The translations under genes and the position numbers were made by a program. A stretch of DNA of 64,000 nucleotides. Source: Prosthecobacter fusiformis (GTDB lineage Bacteria; Verrucomicrobiota; Verrucomicrobiia; Verrucomicrobiales; Verrucomicrobiaceae). Location: contig NZ_SOCA01000003.1 of NCBI RefSeq assembly GCF_004364345.1, positions 1 to 64,000 of the forward strand. The letters are read 5' to 3'. Below, one piece after another: positions 32,049-41,069 of the stretch (positions are counted from its first letter, which is position 1; the number at the start of each line of letters is the position of its first letter). Below the pieces are notes generated by a model, which saw nothing but the letters and a program-made list of their open reading frames with translations, was not told the DNA's origin and made no database searches.

Positions 32049-34220
32049 ATGAGCCCCGCCCGACTACCTTTAATCCTCAGCCTTTTTCTGCTGGGAATGC
32101 CCTCCACTGATGCCGTGGCGGAAAGTGCTGCGCCGAAAGTGATCGGTTATGAACGCCTGCATGCACAGGGTGATGGCATGAATAAGGAGGCGGGAGAGCT
32201 GTTGCTTTCTGAGCTGTCCTGTCTGGCCTGTCATGGTGACGGGCCGCGCGAGCCTGCTAAGCCGCTAGGATGGAAGGCGGGGCCTGATCTGAGCTCGGCC
32301 GGTGAGCGCCTGCGTGCTGAATGGGTGCGTGCTTTTCTTCATGATCCCGCCGCCACCCGGCCTGGGACCACGATGCCAAACCTGATGGCTGGCCGTCCGG
32401 AAGTTGAGCGTGCGGAGCTGGTCGAAAATCTGACGCATTACCTGATGCAGCAGTGTGAGCCTGTGACGGCGCGGGAAAGCTTTGTCGGCGTGGCCAAGCA
32501 AGGGAAGGAGCTTTTCAACAGCGTGGGCTGTGTGGCCTGTCATACGGATCTGCCGCTGGAGGGACTGGGTGAAAAATACGCCGCAGGTCAACTCGCGCGC
32601 TTTTTGGAGAAGCCTCTCCAGGTGCGGCCCTCCGGTCGCATGCCGGATCTTCGTCTGCCTGCAAAGGATGCGGCGAATCTGGCGGCTTTTCTTTCTGGCC
32701 CGGCTGAACCGCAAGCGGTCATAGCAGCCTTCACGGTGGATCCAGCCAAAGCGGGTCGGGGAGCTGAAGCGTATCAATCTTTGGGCTGTGTGAGCTGTCA
32801 TGACAGTAGCAAAGCTCAAATCGCGCTGGTGCCTTTGCCTCCGGGCGAGTCACGAATGAAGGCAGGCTGTCTGGCTCCGGAGCCGACGAAAGGCGTGGCG
32901 CATTATCGCTTGAGCGAGGACCAGCGGGAGGCCATCCGCAGTGCATTGACGGCACGGGCGGTTGCAAAACCGGAGGCTGAAGAGCAGGCGCTGCCAGCCG
33001 AGGTGCGTCAGGTGATGCTCCAGCGGAATTGTTTCGCCTGCCATGTGCGGGACGGGCTAGGCGGACCGAAGGCGGACGTGGCGGTTCATTTTACCTCCAC
33101 CAAGGATGACCTGGGGGACCTGGGGCGTCTGCCGCCGCCGCTGGATGGAGTGGGTCGCAAATTCCAAAGGCCAGCGCTGGAGGCGATCATTCATGGCCGG
33201 GATCCGGTGCGCAAATACATGGGCGTCAGGATGCCGGACTTTGGCACCGAATTTGCCCGTGAACTGAGCAAGCTTTTGGAGAAGGCGGATGCCGGTTCAA
33301 AAAACGCGCCGGTGGTGGCTCATGGCTCTGCCCAGGTGGCAGGGCGCAATGACTGGGGGCGTGAATTGATCGGCATCAAAGGATATGCCTGCATCGCCTG
33401 TCATGAGTTGCAGGGCCATGCTTCTCTGGGCATCGGCGCTTATGATCTGGCGCACATGCCCCGGCGGCTGCGGCCTGAGTGGATTCGCGATTTCCTGCTG
33501 AATCCGGCTCTTTACCCCACAGGCTCGCGCATGCCGCCGTTTTGGCCTGCCGGGAAACCGATGAATCCGAACATTGGCGGCGGCACAGCGGACAGCCAGA
33601 TCAGCAGCATCCTCACTTACCTGATGGAGTCGGATGAGAGCCTGCCGCCGGAAGGCATTGCCGACCGCACGGCGAATGAGCTGAAGCCGACTGATCGTCC
33701 CATCATCTTCCGCACCTTCCTGGCGGGTGCTGGCACGCATGCCATTGCTGTCGGTTTTCCAGGCGGAGTGAATGTGGCTTTTGATTCGCTCACTTCCCGT
33801 TGGGCCCTGGCTTGGCGTGGCCGGTTCCTGGATGCGGACAGCACCTGGAACCAGCGTTATTCAAAGATGGAAAAGCCGCTCGGCGAGGCTCTAATACGGC
33901 TGGGAGAAGCGGGCACGCTTTCAGTTCGCGGGAAGAAAGACCTCCTGCCGCAATATCGCGGTTACCGCATTGGCGAAGATGGAGTGCCTGTTTTTGATTA
34001 TACGCTGGGTTCACTGGCCGTGGAGGACAGGGTAGAACCTCTGCCTAACCAGGGATTGCGAAGGACATTGAAAATCAGCGGCCAAACCACCGAGGGTGTG
34101 CAGTTCACAGCCAAGCCGCCCACCGGAGTACAGGTGAAGCTTTCCAATGATGCCGGGCTTTCGTTTCGCATGAAGTTTAACAAAGGCGTGGCCGAACTCG
34201 TGGAGGAGATCACATGGTAA
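32049..34220 (+). CDS. Secreted pentahaem c-type cytochrome domain protein
   Basis: A signal peptide (LPLILSLFLLGMPSTDAVAE) leads into five CxxCH haem motifs: CLACH, CVACH, CVSCH, CFACH and CIACH, spread over the first 470 residues. The last 250 residues (TFLAGAGTHAIAVGFPGGVNVAFDSLTSRWALAWRGRFLDADSTW) are a beta-rich domain seen in planctomycete/verrucomicrobial cytochrome fusions. It is likely periplasmic and shuttles electrons from the downstream beta-propeller protein, whose start overlaps its stop. I use the ATG at 32049 because the signal peptide begins there. The precise redox partner is unknown. Confidence 0.85.
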   Translation: MSPARLPLILSLFLLGMPSTDAVAESAAPKVIGYERLHAQGDGMNKEAGELLLSELSCLACHGDGPREPAKPLGWKAGPDLSSAGERLRAEWVRAFLHDPAATRPGTTMPNLMAGRPEVERAELVENLTHYLMQQCEPVTARESFVGVAKQGKELFNSVGCVACHTDLPLEGLGEKYAAGQLARFLEKPLQVRPSGRMPDLRLPAKDAANLAAFLSGPAEPQAVIAAFTVDPAKAGRGAEAYQSLGCVSCHDSSKAQIALVPLPPGESRMKAGCLAPEPTKGVAHYRLSEDQREAIRSALTARAVAKPEAEEQALPAEVRQVMLQRNCFACHVRDGLGGPKADVAVHFTSTKDDLGDLGRLPPPLDGVGRKFQRPALEAIIHGRDPVRKYMGVRMPDFGTEFARELSKLLEKADAGSKNAPVVAHGSAQVAGRNDWGRELIGIKGYACIACHELQGHASLGIGAYDLAHMPRRLRPEWIRDFLLNPALYPTGSRMPPFWPAGKPMNPNIGGGTADSQISSILTYLMESDESLPPEGIADRTANELKPTDRPIIFRTFLAGAGTHAIAVGFPGGVNVAFDSLTSRWALAWRGRFLDADSTWNQRYSKMEKPLGEALIRLGEAGTLSVRGKKDLLPQYRGYRIGEDGVPVFDYTLGSLAVEDRVEPLPNQGLRRTLKISGQTTEGVQFTAKPPTGVQVKLSNDAGLSFRMKFNKGVAELVEEITW

Positions 34221-35671
34221 CCAAGCGCCACGCATTATCCCTCCTGGCGGTGCTTCTGGCTTTCACCGCCCATGGCGCGGAGAGTTATCAGATCGTCAAT
34301 ATCCAGCATCCGGAAGACCTCATCCTGGAGGCTGGCGGCCTGGCCAAGATCCCGGGTGGAAAGCTGGCTGTCTCGACTCGTCGCGGGGAAGTGTGGATCG
34401 CTGAAAACCCGTATGCCAAAGATGGCAAGAGGGTGAAATGGAAACGTTTTGCCAGTGCCTTGCATGAGCCGCTGGGCCTGGCCTTTCATGACGGCGCACT
34501 CTATACCGCCCAGCGTAGCGAGGTGACACGCATGGCGGATTCCAATGGCGACGGCATCGCTGATGAATACCGCTGCATCGCCAAAGGCTGGGGCGTGACG
34601 GGTGCCTACCATGAGTATGCCTACGGACCGAAATTTGATCCTGCTGGTAACATGTGGGTCACGTTGAACTGCACCATGGGCCCGATGGCGCTGCCTAACA
34701 AAGAGTGGCGTGGATACAGCCTTCGCATCAGCCCGGACGGGCAGTGGCAGCCGGTCTCTGGCGGTATGCGCTCCCCCTGCGGCATCGGTATCAATGAAGT
34801 GGGGGACGTCTTTTATTCAGATCAGCAAGGCCACTGGAATTCCGCCTGCGGCATCCATCATATCCGCCAGGGGGCCTTCCATGGGCACATCCCTTCCTTT
34901 GCCTCCTGCGAGCTTCCGGGGGCACCCTTTGCGAAACCTGAGCCGTTTGTGGAAAACGTGCCGGTGCCAGAAGCCGCGCAACGCATGCCTGTGTATAAAC
35001 CTGCCGCCGTGTGGATGCCGTATCGCAAGATGGGCATGAGTACGACCGACATCGTACTCGATGACACTGGAGGAAAATTTGGTCCTTTTACAGGTCAGTT
35101 CTTTGTGGGTGAACTCACGCTTTCATGCATCAACCGCGTCTTTATGGAAAAGGTCGGCGGTGAATACCAGGGTGCGTGTTTTCCTTTTCTCGAAGGTTTT
35201 GAAGGCGGCGTGTTGAGGCTGGAATTTGGCGAGGACGGTTCCCTTTTCGTCGGTGAAACCAGCCGTGGATGGAACTCTGCAGGCAGCAGGACCTATGGCC
35301 TGGACCGTGTCATCTGGAATAAACGCGCTCCTTTCGCCATGCGCACCATGGAGGCCAGGGCCGGGGGCTTTCACTGCACTTTTACCCAACCGGTCACCCC
35401 TGCTGCCGTAGCCGCCGCCACCTGGCAGATGCGCAGCTACACGTATGAATATCATGCCTCGTATGGAGGCCCTGACATCAATGTCAAAGACCTCTCCGTC
35501 AAGGTGGCCAGCATCGCCAAAGATGGCCTCAGCGCCGAGCTTGAAATCCAAGGTCTCCGCGAAGGTTACATCCACGAACTAACCGTCACCGGCCTGCTTT
35601 CCAACGGAGGATCCCCGCTCACTCCGACCATCGCCCATTACACGCTCAACAAGATCCCAACCGCTCCCTGA
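34214..35671 (+). CDS. Secreted beta-propeller, sorbosone/PQQ dehydrogenase-like
   Basis: The 485-residue protein has a signal peptide ending HGAES. Its propeller blades carry the dehydrogenase-like motifs LAKIPGGKLAVSTRRGEVWI, LGLAFHDGALYTAQRSEVTRM, DSNGDGIADEY and YGPKFDPAGNMWVT. Such proteins are related to glucose/sorbosone dehydrogenases and are often linked to cytochrome modules in these phyla, but a bound PQQ cannot be confirmed from the sequence. The start overlaps the stop of the pentahaem gene, implying stoichiometric expression and electron transfer. A Gfo/Idh/MocA oxidoreductase follows after six bases. Confidence 0.75.
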   Translation: MVTKRHALSLLAVLLAFTAHGAESYQIVNIQHPEDLILEAGGLAKIPGGKLAVSTRRGEVWIAENPYAKDGKRVKWKRFASALHEPLGLAFHDGALYTAQRSEVTRMADSNGDGIADEYRCIAKGWGVTGAYHEYAYGPKFDPAGNMWVTLNCTMGPMALPNKEWRGYSLRISPDGQWQPVSGGMRSPCGIGINEVGDVFYSDQQGHWNSACGIHHIRQGAFHGHIPSFASCELPGAPFAKPEPFVENVPVPEAAQRMPVYKPAAVWMPYRKMGMSTTDIVLDDTGGKFGPFTGQFFVGELTLSCINRVFMEKVGGEYQGACFPFLEGFEGGVLRLEFGEDGSLFVGETSRGWNSAGSRTYGLDRVIWNKRAPFAMRTMEARAGGFHCTFTQPVTPAAVAAATWQMRSYTYEYHASYGGPDINVKDLSVKVASIAKDGLSAELEIQGLREGYIHELTVTGLLSNGGSPLTPTIAHYTLNKIPTAP

Positions 35672-35677
35672 CCTGCC

Positions 35678-36865
35678 ATGAACCGTCGCCATTTTATCCT
35701 TTCCGCCGCCGCTGCTGCCAGCGTTGCCCCTCTCACACGCGCTGCTGATCCGGCACGCAAATGGCGGGTGGCCGTCATTGGTAATACCGGCCGTGGAGAC
35801 TACGGACACAGCCTGGACAGCATGTGGCTGAAGATGCCAGAAGTCGAGATCGTGGGCGTGGCCGATGCCAATCCCAAAGGCCTGGCGGCAGCGCAAAAGG
35901 AACTCAGCCTAACCACAGGTTTTGCAGAATACAAAGTCATGCTGACCGAGGTGAAACCTGATCTAGTGGCCATCTGCCCCAGCCACATGGGCGACCGCCG
36001 GGAGATGGCGCTGGCAGCAGCGGCATCCGGTGCCAAGGGCATCTACATGGAGAAGCCTTTTTGCCACACACTGGCTGATTGTGACGACGTCATGGCCGCC
36101 TGTGAAAAGAACAAGGTGAAGCTGGCTCTGGCCCATCGGAATCGCTACAATCCCGGGGTGGTCGCAGCGGAAAAACTAGTCAAGGAAGGTGCCATCGGCC
36201 GCCTGCTGGAGGTGCGTGGCCGTGGCAAGGAGGACACTCGCGGCGGCATCACAGACATGTGGGTACTGGGCTCCCATGTGCTCAATCTTTGCGTCTATTT
36301 TGCGGGCAAACCTGTCGCATGCTCCAGCGTCATCCTACAGGACGGCCGTGCGGTCACACCTGCGGATGTCACCCCCGGCAAGGACGACGTCGGTCCGCTC
36401 GCCGGCAATGCCGTGCATGCACGTTTCGATACCGAAAGCGGCGTGCCCATCTACTTTGATTCCATTCAAAACGCCGGAGACCGCACCGTGGGTTTCGGGC
36501 TCCAGCTTATCGGCACCAAAGGCCTCATTGACCTGCGCATGGACGCCACCCCCATTGCTCACCTTGTTCCTGGCAGCCCGTTCCATCCTGTCAAAGAACC
36601 ACGCCCATGGATCCCCATCTCCAGCGCCGGGGCTGGTGTGCCTGAACCCATGACCGATATTCGCCTCGACGTCATGAGCCACGTCACCGGTGCCCGCGAT
36701 CTCATCGCCGCGATTGAAGAAAATCGCCAGCCTCTGTGCAGCGCTGCTGATGGCCGTATCACTGTGGAAATGATCACCGCAGTCCTGGCATCCCACACCC
36801 GTGATGGTGCCCGCATCACCTTCCCTCTGGATTCGCCGCAGAATCCGCTGAGTACCTGGAAGTGA
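35678..36865 (+). CDS. Tat-exported Gfo/Idh/MocA-family oxidoreductase
   Basis: The 395-residue protein begins MNRRHFILSAAAAASVAPLT, a twin-arginine signal. A Rossmann-like region follows (WRVAVIGNTGRGDYGHSLDSMW...IVGVADANPKG), with the family motif EKPFCHTLADCDDVMAACEKN and the downstream HRNRYNPG. These enzymes oxidise or reduce sugars and polyols with NAD(P). Export suggests pre-bound cofactor. It is the third gene of the pentahaem operon, so a periplasmic sugar oxidation route is inferred. The N-terminal GxGxxG motif is modified to GNTGRG. Confidence 0.88.
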   Translation: MNRRHFILSAAAAASVAPLTRAADPARKWRVAVIGNTGRGDYGHSLDSMWLKMPEVEIVGVADANPKGLAAAQKELSLTTGFAEYKVMLTEVKPDLVAICPSHMGDRREMALAAAASGAKGIYMEKPFCHTLADCDDVMAACEKNKVKLALAHRNRYNPGVVAAEKLVKEGAIGRLLEVRGRGKEDTRGGITDMWVLGSHVLNLCVYFAGKPVACSSVILQDGRAVTPADVTPGKDDVGPLAGNAVHARFDTESGVPIYFDSIQNAGDRTVGFGLQLIGTKGLIDLRMDATPIAHLVPGSPFHPVKEPRPWIPISSAGAGVPEPMTDIRLDVMSHVTGARDLIAAIEENRQPLCSAADGRITVEMITAVLASHTRDGARITFPLDSPQNPLSTWK

Positions 36866-36888
36866 TGGGTCACCAGCTTGGAGGAAAG

Positions 36889-36925
36889 CCGCTTCGGTCA
36901 TCGAAGCGGTTAGGCCAAACTTTTT
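36889..36925 (+). terminator. Possible terminator hairpin after the oxidoreductase gene
   Basis: CCGCTTCG (36889-36896) pairs perfectly with CGAAGCGG (36902-36909) across a five-base loop. A T-run (36921-36925) lies 11 bases later, farther than ideal, so efficiency is uncertain. Confidence 0.45.
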
Positions 36926-37007
36926 GTGTGTGAGAGAAAGCTCTGAAACACTTTCTCTTTGGCAAAGGCTTGCCGTCATCCTCTGCCCTGCGTATGGCTG
37001 CATACTC

Positions 37008-39533
37008 ATGAGTCTCAACCGTCTTCTGTTTCTCGCCTCACTTCTGTGCTGGGTGCCCCTGGCTCAGGCCCTGGAGGTCCGTGTATCTCCCACGGTCTCT
37101 CTGACGGACGCTCTCAATCAAATCCGCGAGGCGCGCAAGGCAGGCAATCTGGAGGCTGCTACCATCCTGCTGCCTGAAGGGATGATCGAACTCACGGAGA
37201 CAGTGACCCTGGATGCGCAGGACTCCAACCTCACCATCACCGGCTCAAAGGCGACATTGGTGGGTGCGCCGACCGTCACCGGCTGGGAAAAGCATGAAGG
37301 CCAAATTCTCAAGGCAGTTGTCTCCAAGCTGCTGCCCAAGGGCTTTCGGCCTACCCAGCTTCTCTTCGACGGCGAGCGGCAGATCCTCGCCCGCTACCCA
37401 AACTTTGATGCGGCCAATCCCCTCTATGGTGGCTGGGCCTTTGTGGCCGAATTTCCACCCGGCGGTGCTCCTGAAGGGCACGTCTGGAAAAAGACTCTTT
37501 ATGTGAAGCCTGAAGATGTGCGGAAATGGGCTCATCCAGAGGAAGTGGAACTGAACATCTTTGCCCAATATGGCTGGTGGAATTTCATCGAACCCGTCGT
37601 CTCGCTGGACCCGGAAACGAGACTGCTGACGATGAAAAAGAACTGCACCTACGACTACCACCCGCATAACCGGTTCCATTTTCAAAACGCCCTCGAAGAG
37701 CTGGATGCCCCCGGCGAATTCTATTATGACAAACGCACGAGCAGCCTGTACTTCTGGCCGCCGCAGCCCATCGAAGGGCATGAGGTGCGGCTGCCCACTT
37801 CCGCCGGTTTTTTCAAGATCAAGCCAGGCGCAAAAAACATCATCATCCGAGGCCTTACGCTCACCGGATGTCAGGGCAGCGCCATCACCTTTGAAGGGGC
37901 AGAGGATTGCCTCGTAGAACGCTGCGTCATTACTAAAGTGGGTGATTTCAATGGCAGCGGCATTGGCGTGAGCGAAGGCAAAAACGTGCGCATCGCGCGC
38001 AATGAAATCAGTTATACCGGGAGCAATGGCATCAGCCTGAGCGGTGGCGACCGGAAAAAGCTCGTCGGTCCGGGCCACATGGCTGAAGATAATCACATTC
38101 ACCACATGGGGGTGTTTCGCAAAAACGCCTGCGGCATCTCCATGAATGGTGTGGACATCACCGCTGCGCATAACCACATCCATGACGGCCCGCGCATGGG
38201 CGTGCAGATGAGCGGAAACAATCTCATCGTCGAATACAATCACCTCCATCATCTGGTGCTGGAGACCCAGGACGGCGGTGCCATTTATACCGGCGGGCGG
38301 GACTGGATCAGCAGCCGCGGCAGCAAGTGGCGGTATAACAAGATCCATGACATCATCGGCGTCGGCCAGGAGGCTGGTGGGCTGAAGCATCCCTGGTTCA
38401 CCTTTGGCCTGTATCCAGACGATAACAGCGGGGGGCTGGACATCATTGGCAACGTGGTCTTCCGCGTCGCCCACACCCCCATCCACATGCACAACTCCCG
38501 CGATTGCCTGGTGGAAAACAACATCTTCGCCCTGGGTCGCCGTTTCCAGTTTGACCTGCACGGCTGGACCAAGGAGCACCGTTTTCAAAGCAGCCACTTT
38601 CCCACCATGGTGAAGGGTTATGAATCCGTGGTGAACGAACCCGCCTGGAAAAACATGCGCAACATGGACCTGCATCCCAATGATGCCATCCGCGATGACG
38701 GCACCATGATGAGCGGCAACATCTTCCAGCATAACATCATGTTTGGCGATACCGAAGGTGTGAAATACGGTGACATCCGCAATGCCACCCCGAAGTGGAA
38801 CACCATTGATTACAACCTGGGCTGGAACAACGGCCACCCCATTGTCACTGGCGTCAACCAGGTCGGTCCAGACATCGGCGAGCCTCTGGTGAATGACACG
38901 TTTGACACGGCTGCTCCAGGCAAGACGCCTGCGGGTTGGGGATTCAATCACCGGCCTAACAAGGACGTGCAACTCGTTGTTGCTGATGGAGTGCTACGTG
39001 CGGATTGCGCCTTTGGTGAAGATCCTAAAAATCCAAAAACCGTCTTCCATGGTCCCACCTTGCCCATCAAGCCAGGTGCCGCGTATCGAGTGAGGATGCG
39101 CATCAAGTCCAGTGAACCCACCGCACGCCTGGGCCTTGGTTTCGCCTCCTTTAAAAATGGTGAAGGTTACTGGCAGGCCGGCACCACCAGCATCACCGCC
39201 ACCAATGAATGGCAGGAATTTGAGGCCACCGGCCGGATGCTGCGTGAAAACGAAAACCAGTGGAAGCCTTGGATGAAAACCTTCTGGATGCGTGTGGACT
39301 GCCACGAGCCCAAGGGGCAGGTTTTCATTGATGACGTCCGTATCACTGAAGCTGCCCCTTTGAATGAATGGTCCGCCTGGCAGGCCGCCGGCTGGGATAA
39401 AAACAGCCTCATTGCCGATCCGCTCTTTGTGGACTGGAAGAACGACGACTGGCGTCTCAAGCCCGAATCCCCCGCCTTCAAGCTCGGCTTCAAACCCATC
39501 CCCATGGAAAAAATCGGCATCAGGCCAGAGTGA
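37008..39533 (+). CDS. Secreted parallel beta-helix protein with C-terminal carbohydrate-binding-like domain
   Basis: The 841-residue product starts MSLNRLLFLASLLCWVPLAQA, a signal peptide. The central part (about residues 260-530) has right-handed beta-helix repeats of the polysaccharide lyase type: NIIIRGLTLTGCQGSAITFEGAEDCLVERCVI, then NVRIARNEISYTGSNGISL and VENNIFALG. Residues about 635-780 resemble a CBM4/9-like jelly roll (NDTFDTAAPGKTPAGWGF...VFIDDVRITEAAP). It is likely a surface or secreted glycan-binding or -cleaving protein. The substrate is not inferable. The start at 37008 is preferred over 36924 on the basis of the signal peptide. Confidence 0.8.
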   Translation: MSLNRLLFLASLLCWVPLAQALEVRVSPTVSLTDALNQIREARKAGNLEAATILLPEGMIELTETVTLDAQDSNLTITGSKATLVGAPTVTGWEKHEGQILKAVVSKLLPKGFRPTQLLFDGERQILARYPNFDAANPLYGGWAFVAEFPPGGAPEGHVWKKTLYVKPEDVRKWAHPEEVELNIFAQYGWWNFIEPVVSLDPETRLLTMKKNCTYDYHPHNRFHFQNALEELDAPGEFYYDKRTSSLYFWPPQPIEGHEVRLPTSAGFFKIKPGAKNIIIRGLTLTGCQGSAITFEGAEDCLVERCVITKVGDFNGSGIGVSEGKNVRIARNEISYTGSNGISLSGGDRKKLVGPGHMAEDNHIHHMGVFRKNACGISMNGVDITAAHNHIHDGPRMGVQMSGNNLIVEYNHLHHLVLETQDGGAIYTGGRDWISSRGSKWRYNKIHDIIGVGQEAGGLKHPWFTFGLYPDDNSGGLDIIGNVVFRVAHTPIHMHNSRDCLVENNIFALGRRFQFDLHGWTKEHRFQSSHFPTMVKGYESVVNEPAWKNMRNMDLHPNDAIRDDGTMMSGNIFQHNIMFGDTEGVKYGDIRNATPKWNTIDYNLGWNNGHPIVTGVNQVGPDIGEPLVNDTFDTAAPGKTPAGWGFNHRPNKDVQLVVADGVLRADCAFGEDPKNPKTVFHGPTLPIKPGAAYRVRMRIKSSEPTARLGLGFASFKNGEGYWQAGTTSITATNEWQEFEATGRMLRENENQWKPWMKTFWMRVDCHEPKGQVFIDDVRITEAAPLNEWSAWQAAGWDKNSLIADPLFVDWKNDDWRLKPESPAFKLGFKPIPMEKIGIRPE

Positions 39534-39599
39534 CGGGGGGCTACCCCCCAAGCCAACAACCCGTTGCCGATCCTCCCTCAGCACGCGATAGCTTGTCCC

Positions 39600-40232
39600 A
39601 TGCATTATTTCATCACCGGCACCGATACCGATGCAGGCAAGACCTATGTCACCTGCCTGCTCATTGAGGCTCTGCGCCGCGAGGGGCATGCGGCGGCGGG
39701 ATACAAGCCGTTGGCCTGTGGGGATCGCGTGGATGCACACGCGCTGCGTCAGGCCAGTGAGGACGCGCTGACCCTGGAAGAAGTGAACCCGGTTTATCTA
39801 AAAGTACCCGCTTCTCCGTACGCGGCATCGCTGCTTGAAAACCGCACCGTGGATGTGGAGGCCGCACGTCAGGGATTCTTCACCCTGGCCGCGCGTTTTT
39901 CACACGTCTTGGTGGAAGGGGCCGGCGGCTGGGAAGTACCCCTGACGGATAAGCTTAGCATGGCGGATCTGGCTGCCGATTTGGCCATTCCGATCATTGT
40001 TGTGGTGAATAACAGGCTCGGCTGCCTCAATCACACCATCCTCACGGTAAAAAATATCCAGGCACGTGGCCTGACCTGTGCCGGGATCATCCTGAATTAT
40101 GCGCAGGATGAACGGGACCTCGCCAGCATCTCCAACCGCATGGTTTTGCAGCAATTCCTAGGCGTACCAGTCTTGGCGGAGATCATGCATGGTGAATCTC
40201 AGATGGATTGGCCAGCGGATCTGGCCCTCTGA
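39600..40232 (+). CDS. bioD: Dethiobiotin synthetase
   Basis: The 210-residue protein has the BioD P-loop FITGTDTDAGKTYVTCLL at the N terminus, then GYKPLACG, EGAGGWEVPL and VVNNRLGCLNHT, all typical. It makes dethiobiotin from 7,8-diaminopelargonate, CO2 and ATP in the cytosol. The ATG at 39600 is chosen because the P-loop begins immediately. It is orphaned: no bioA, bioB or bioF lies nearby. A small GGGGG-CTA-CCCCC hairpin lies at 39535-39549, ahead of it. Confidence 0.93.
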   Translation: MHYFITGTDTDAGKTYVTCLLIEALRREGHAAAGYKPLACGDRVDAHALRQASEDALTLEEVNPVYLKVPASPYAASLLENRTVDVEAARQGFFTLAARFSHVLVEGAGGWEVPLTDKLSMADLAADLAIPIIVVVNNRLGCLNHTILTVKNIQARGLTCAGIILNYAQDERDLASISNRMVLQQFLGVPVLAEIMHGESQMDWPADLAL

Positions 40233-40345
40233 AGCGTGTCACTTTTTAGAAGAATTGGGGTATCAAGATAAGGAGCATGTGCCGAAATGCTTGATTTCCC
40301 GTCTGCTGTCCCGATGATGGCGTTTTATACCGTCGCCCAACCACG

Positions 40346-41068
40346 ATGAAATTTGCCATTTTCGGAGACATTCATGCCAATCTGGAGGCCCTGCAGACTG
40401 TTCTGTGGGACGCCCAGGAGCAGGGGTGTGCCAATTACGTATGTCTCGGTGACATCGTCGGTTATGCCGCCAATCCGGCTGAGTGTCTGGAAACCGTGCG
40501 CCAGATGGGCTGCCCCGTCGTCCGGGGAAATCATGATGAAGGTGCCGCCAGTGAAAGCACGCTGGAAGAGCTGAATCCCCTGGCCCAGGCCGCCCTGCTC
40601 TGGACCCGCCAGCAGCTCACCGAAGATCAGCGCCAGTGGCTGCGGGATCTGAAACTCGTCCGTCAGGTACGGGATTTCACCATTGTCCATTCCACCCTGG
40701 ATTCACCTGGGGCCTGGGGTTACGTGACGAATCGCTTCGATGCGATGGCCAGCTTCAGCTACCAGTTTACCCAGGTCTGCTTTTACGGTCACACGCATGT
40801 GCCGCGCATTTTTGAAAAGGACGATTCCGTCCGCGCCGCGCGGGGCAATGACGTGACCCTCCAGCGTGGAGTGAAGTATTTTGTCAATGTCGGCAGCGTG
40901 GGCCAGCCCCGAGATGGAGACTGGCGTGCCGCCTATGCCATCTATGATGTGCAGGCGCAGACCATCTCCATCCGCCGTCTGGAATATGACATCCAGACCG
41001 CGCAGGACAAGATCCGCGCCGCCGGTCTCCCCTCCCTGCTCGCAGAGCGGCTTTCCCTCGGTAAATAA
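40346..41068 (+). CDS. Calcineurin-like metallophosphoesterase
   Basis: The 240-residue protein has the metal ligand motifs GDIHANLEAL, GDIVGYAANP, RGNHDE, HSTLD and GHTHVPRIF in order. It fits the YfcE/diadenosine-tetraphosphatase-like group. The likely substrate is a phosphodiester or dinucleotide, but the exact one is unknown. It is cytosolic with no signal peptide. The GT9-like gene starts one base after its stop codon, so the two are translationally linked. Confidence 0.88.
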   Translation: MKFAIFGDIHANLEALQTVLWDAQEQGCANYVCLGDIVGYAANPAECLETVRQMGCPVVRGNHDEGAASESTLEELNPLAQAALLWTRQQLTEDQRQWLRDLKLVRQVRDFTIVHSTLDSPGAWGYVTNRFDAMASFSYQFTQVCFYGHTHVPRIFEKDDSVRAARGNDVTLQRGVKYFVNVGSVGQPRDGDWRAAYAIYDVQAQTISIRRLEYDIQTAQDKIRAAGLPSLLAERLSLGK

Positions 41069-41069
41069 A

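Noticed and set aside
37245-38972. 575-codon open frame on the minus strand opposite the beta-helix gene
   Set aside because: The plus strand encodes a signal peptide, beta-helix repeats and a binding domain with continuous homology. The antisense frame is low-complexity and unrecognisable, a common shadow in high-GC sequence.
39535-39549. GGGGG-CTA-CCCCC hairpin as a terminator for the beta-helix gene
   Set aside because: There is no T-run after it, so intrinsic termination is not supported; noted only in the bioD entry.
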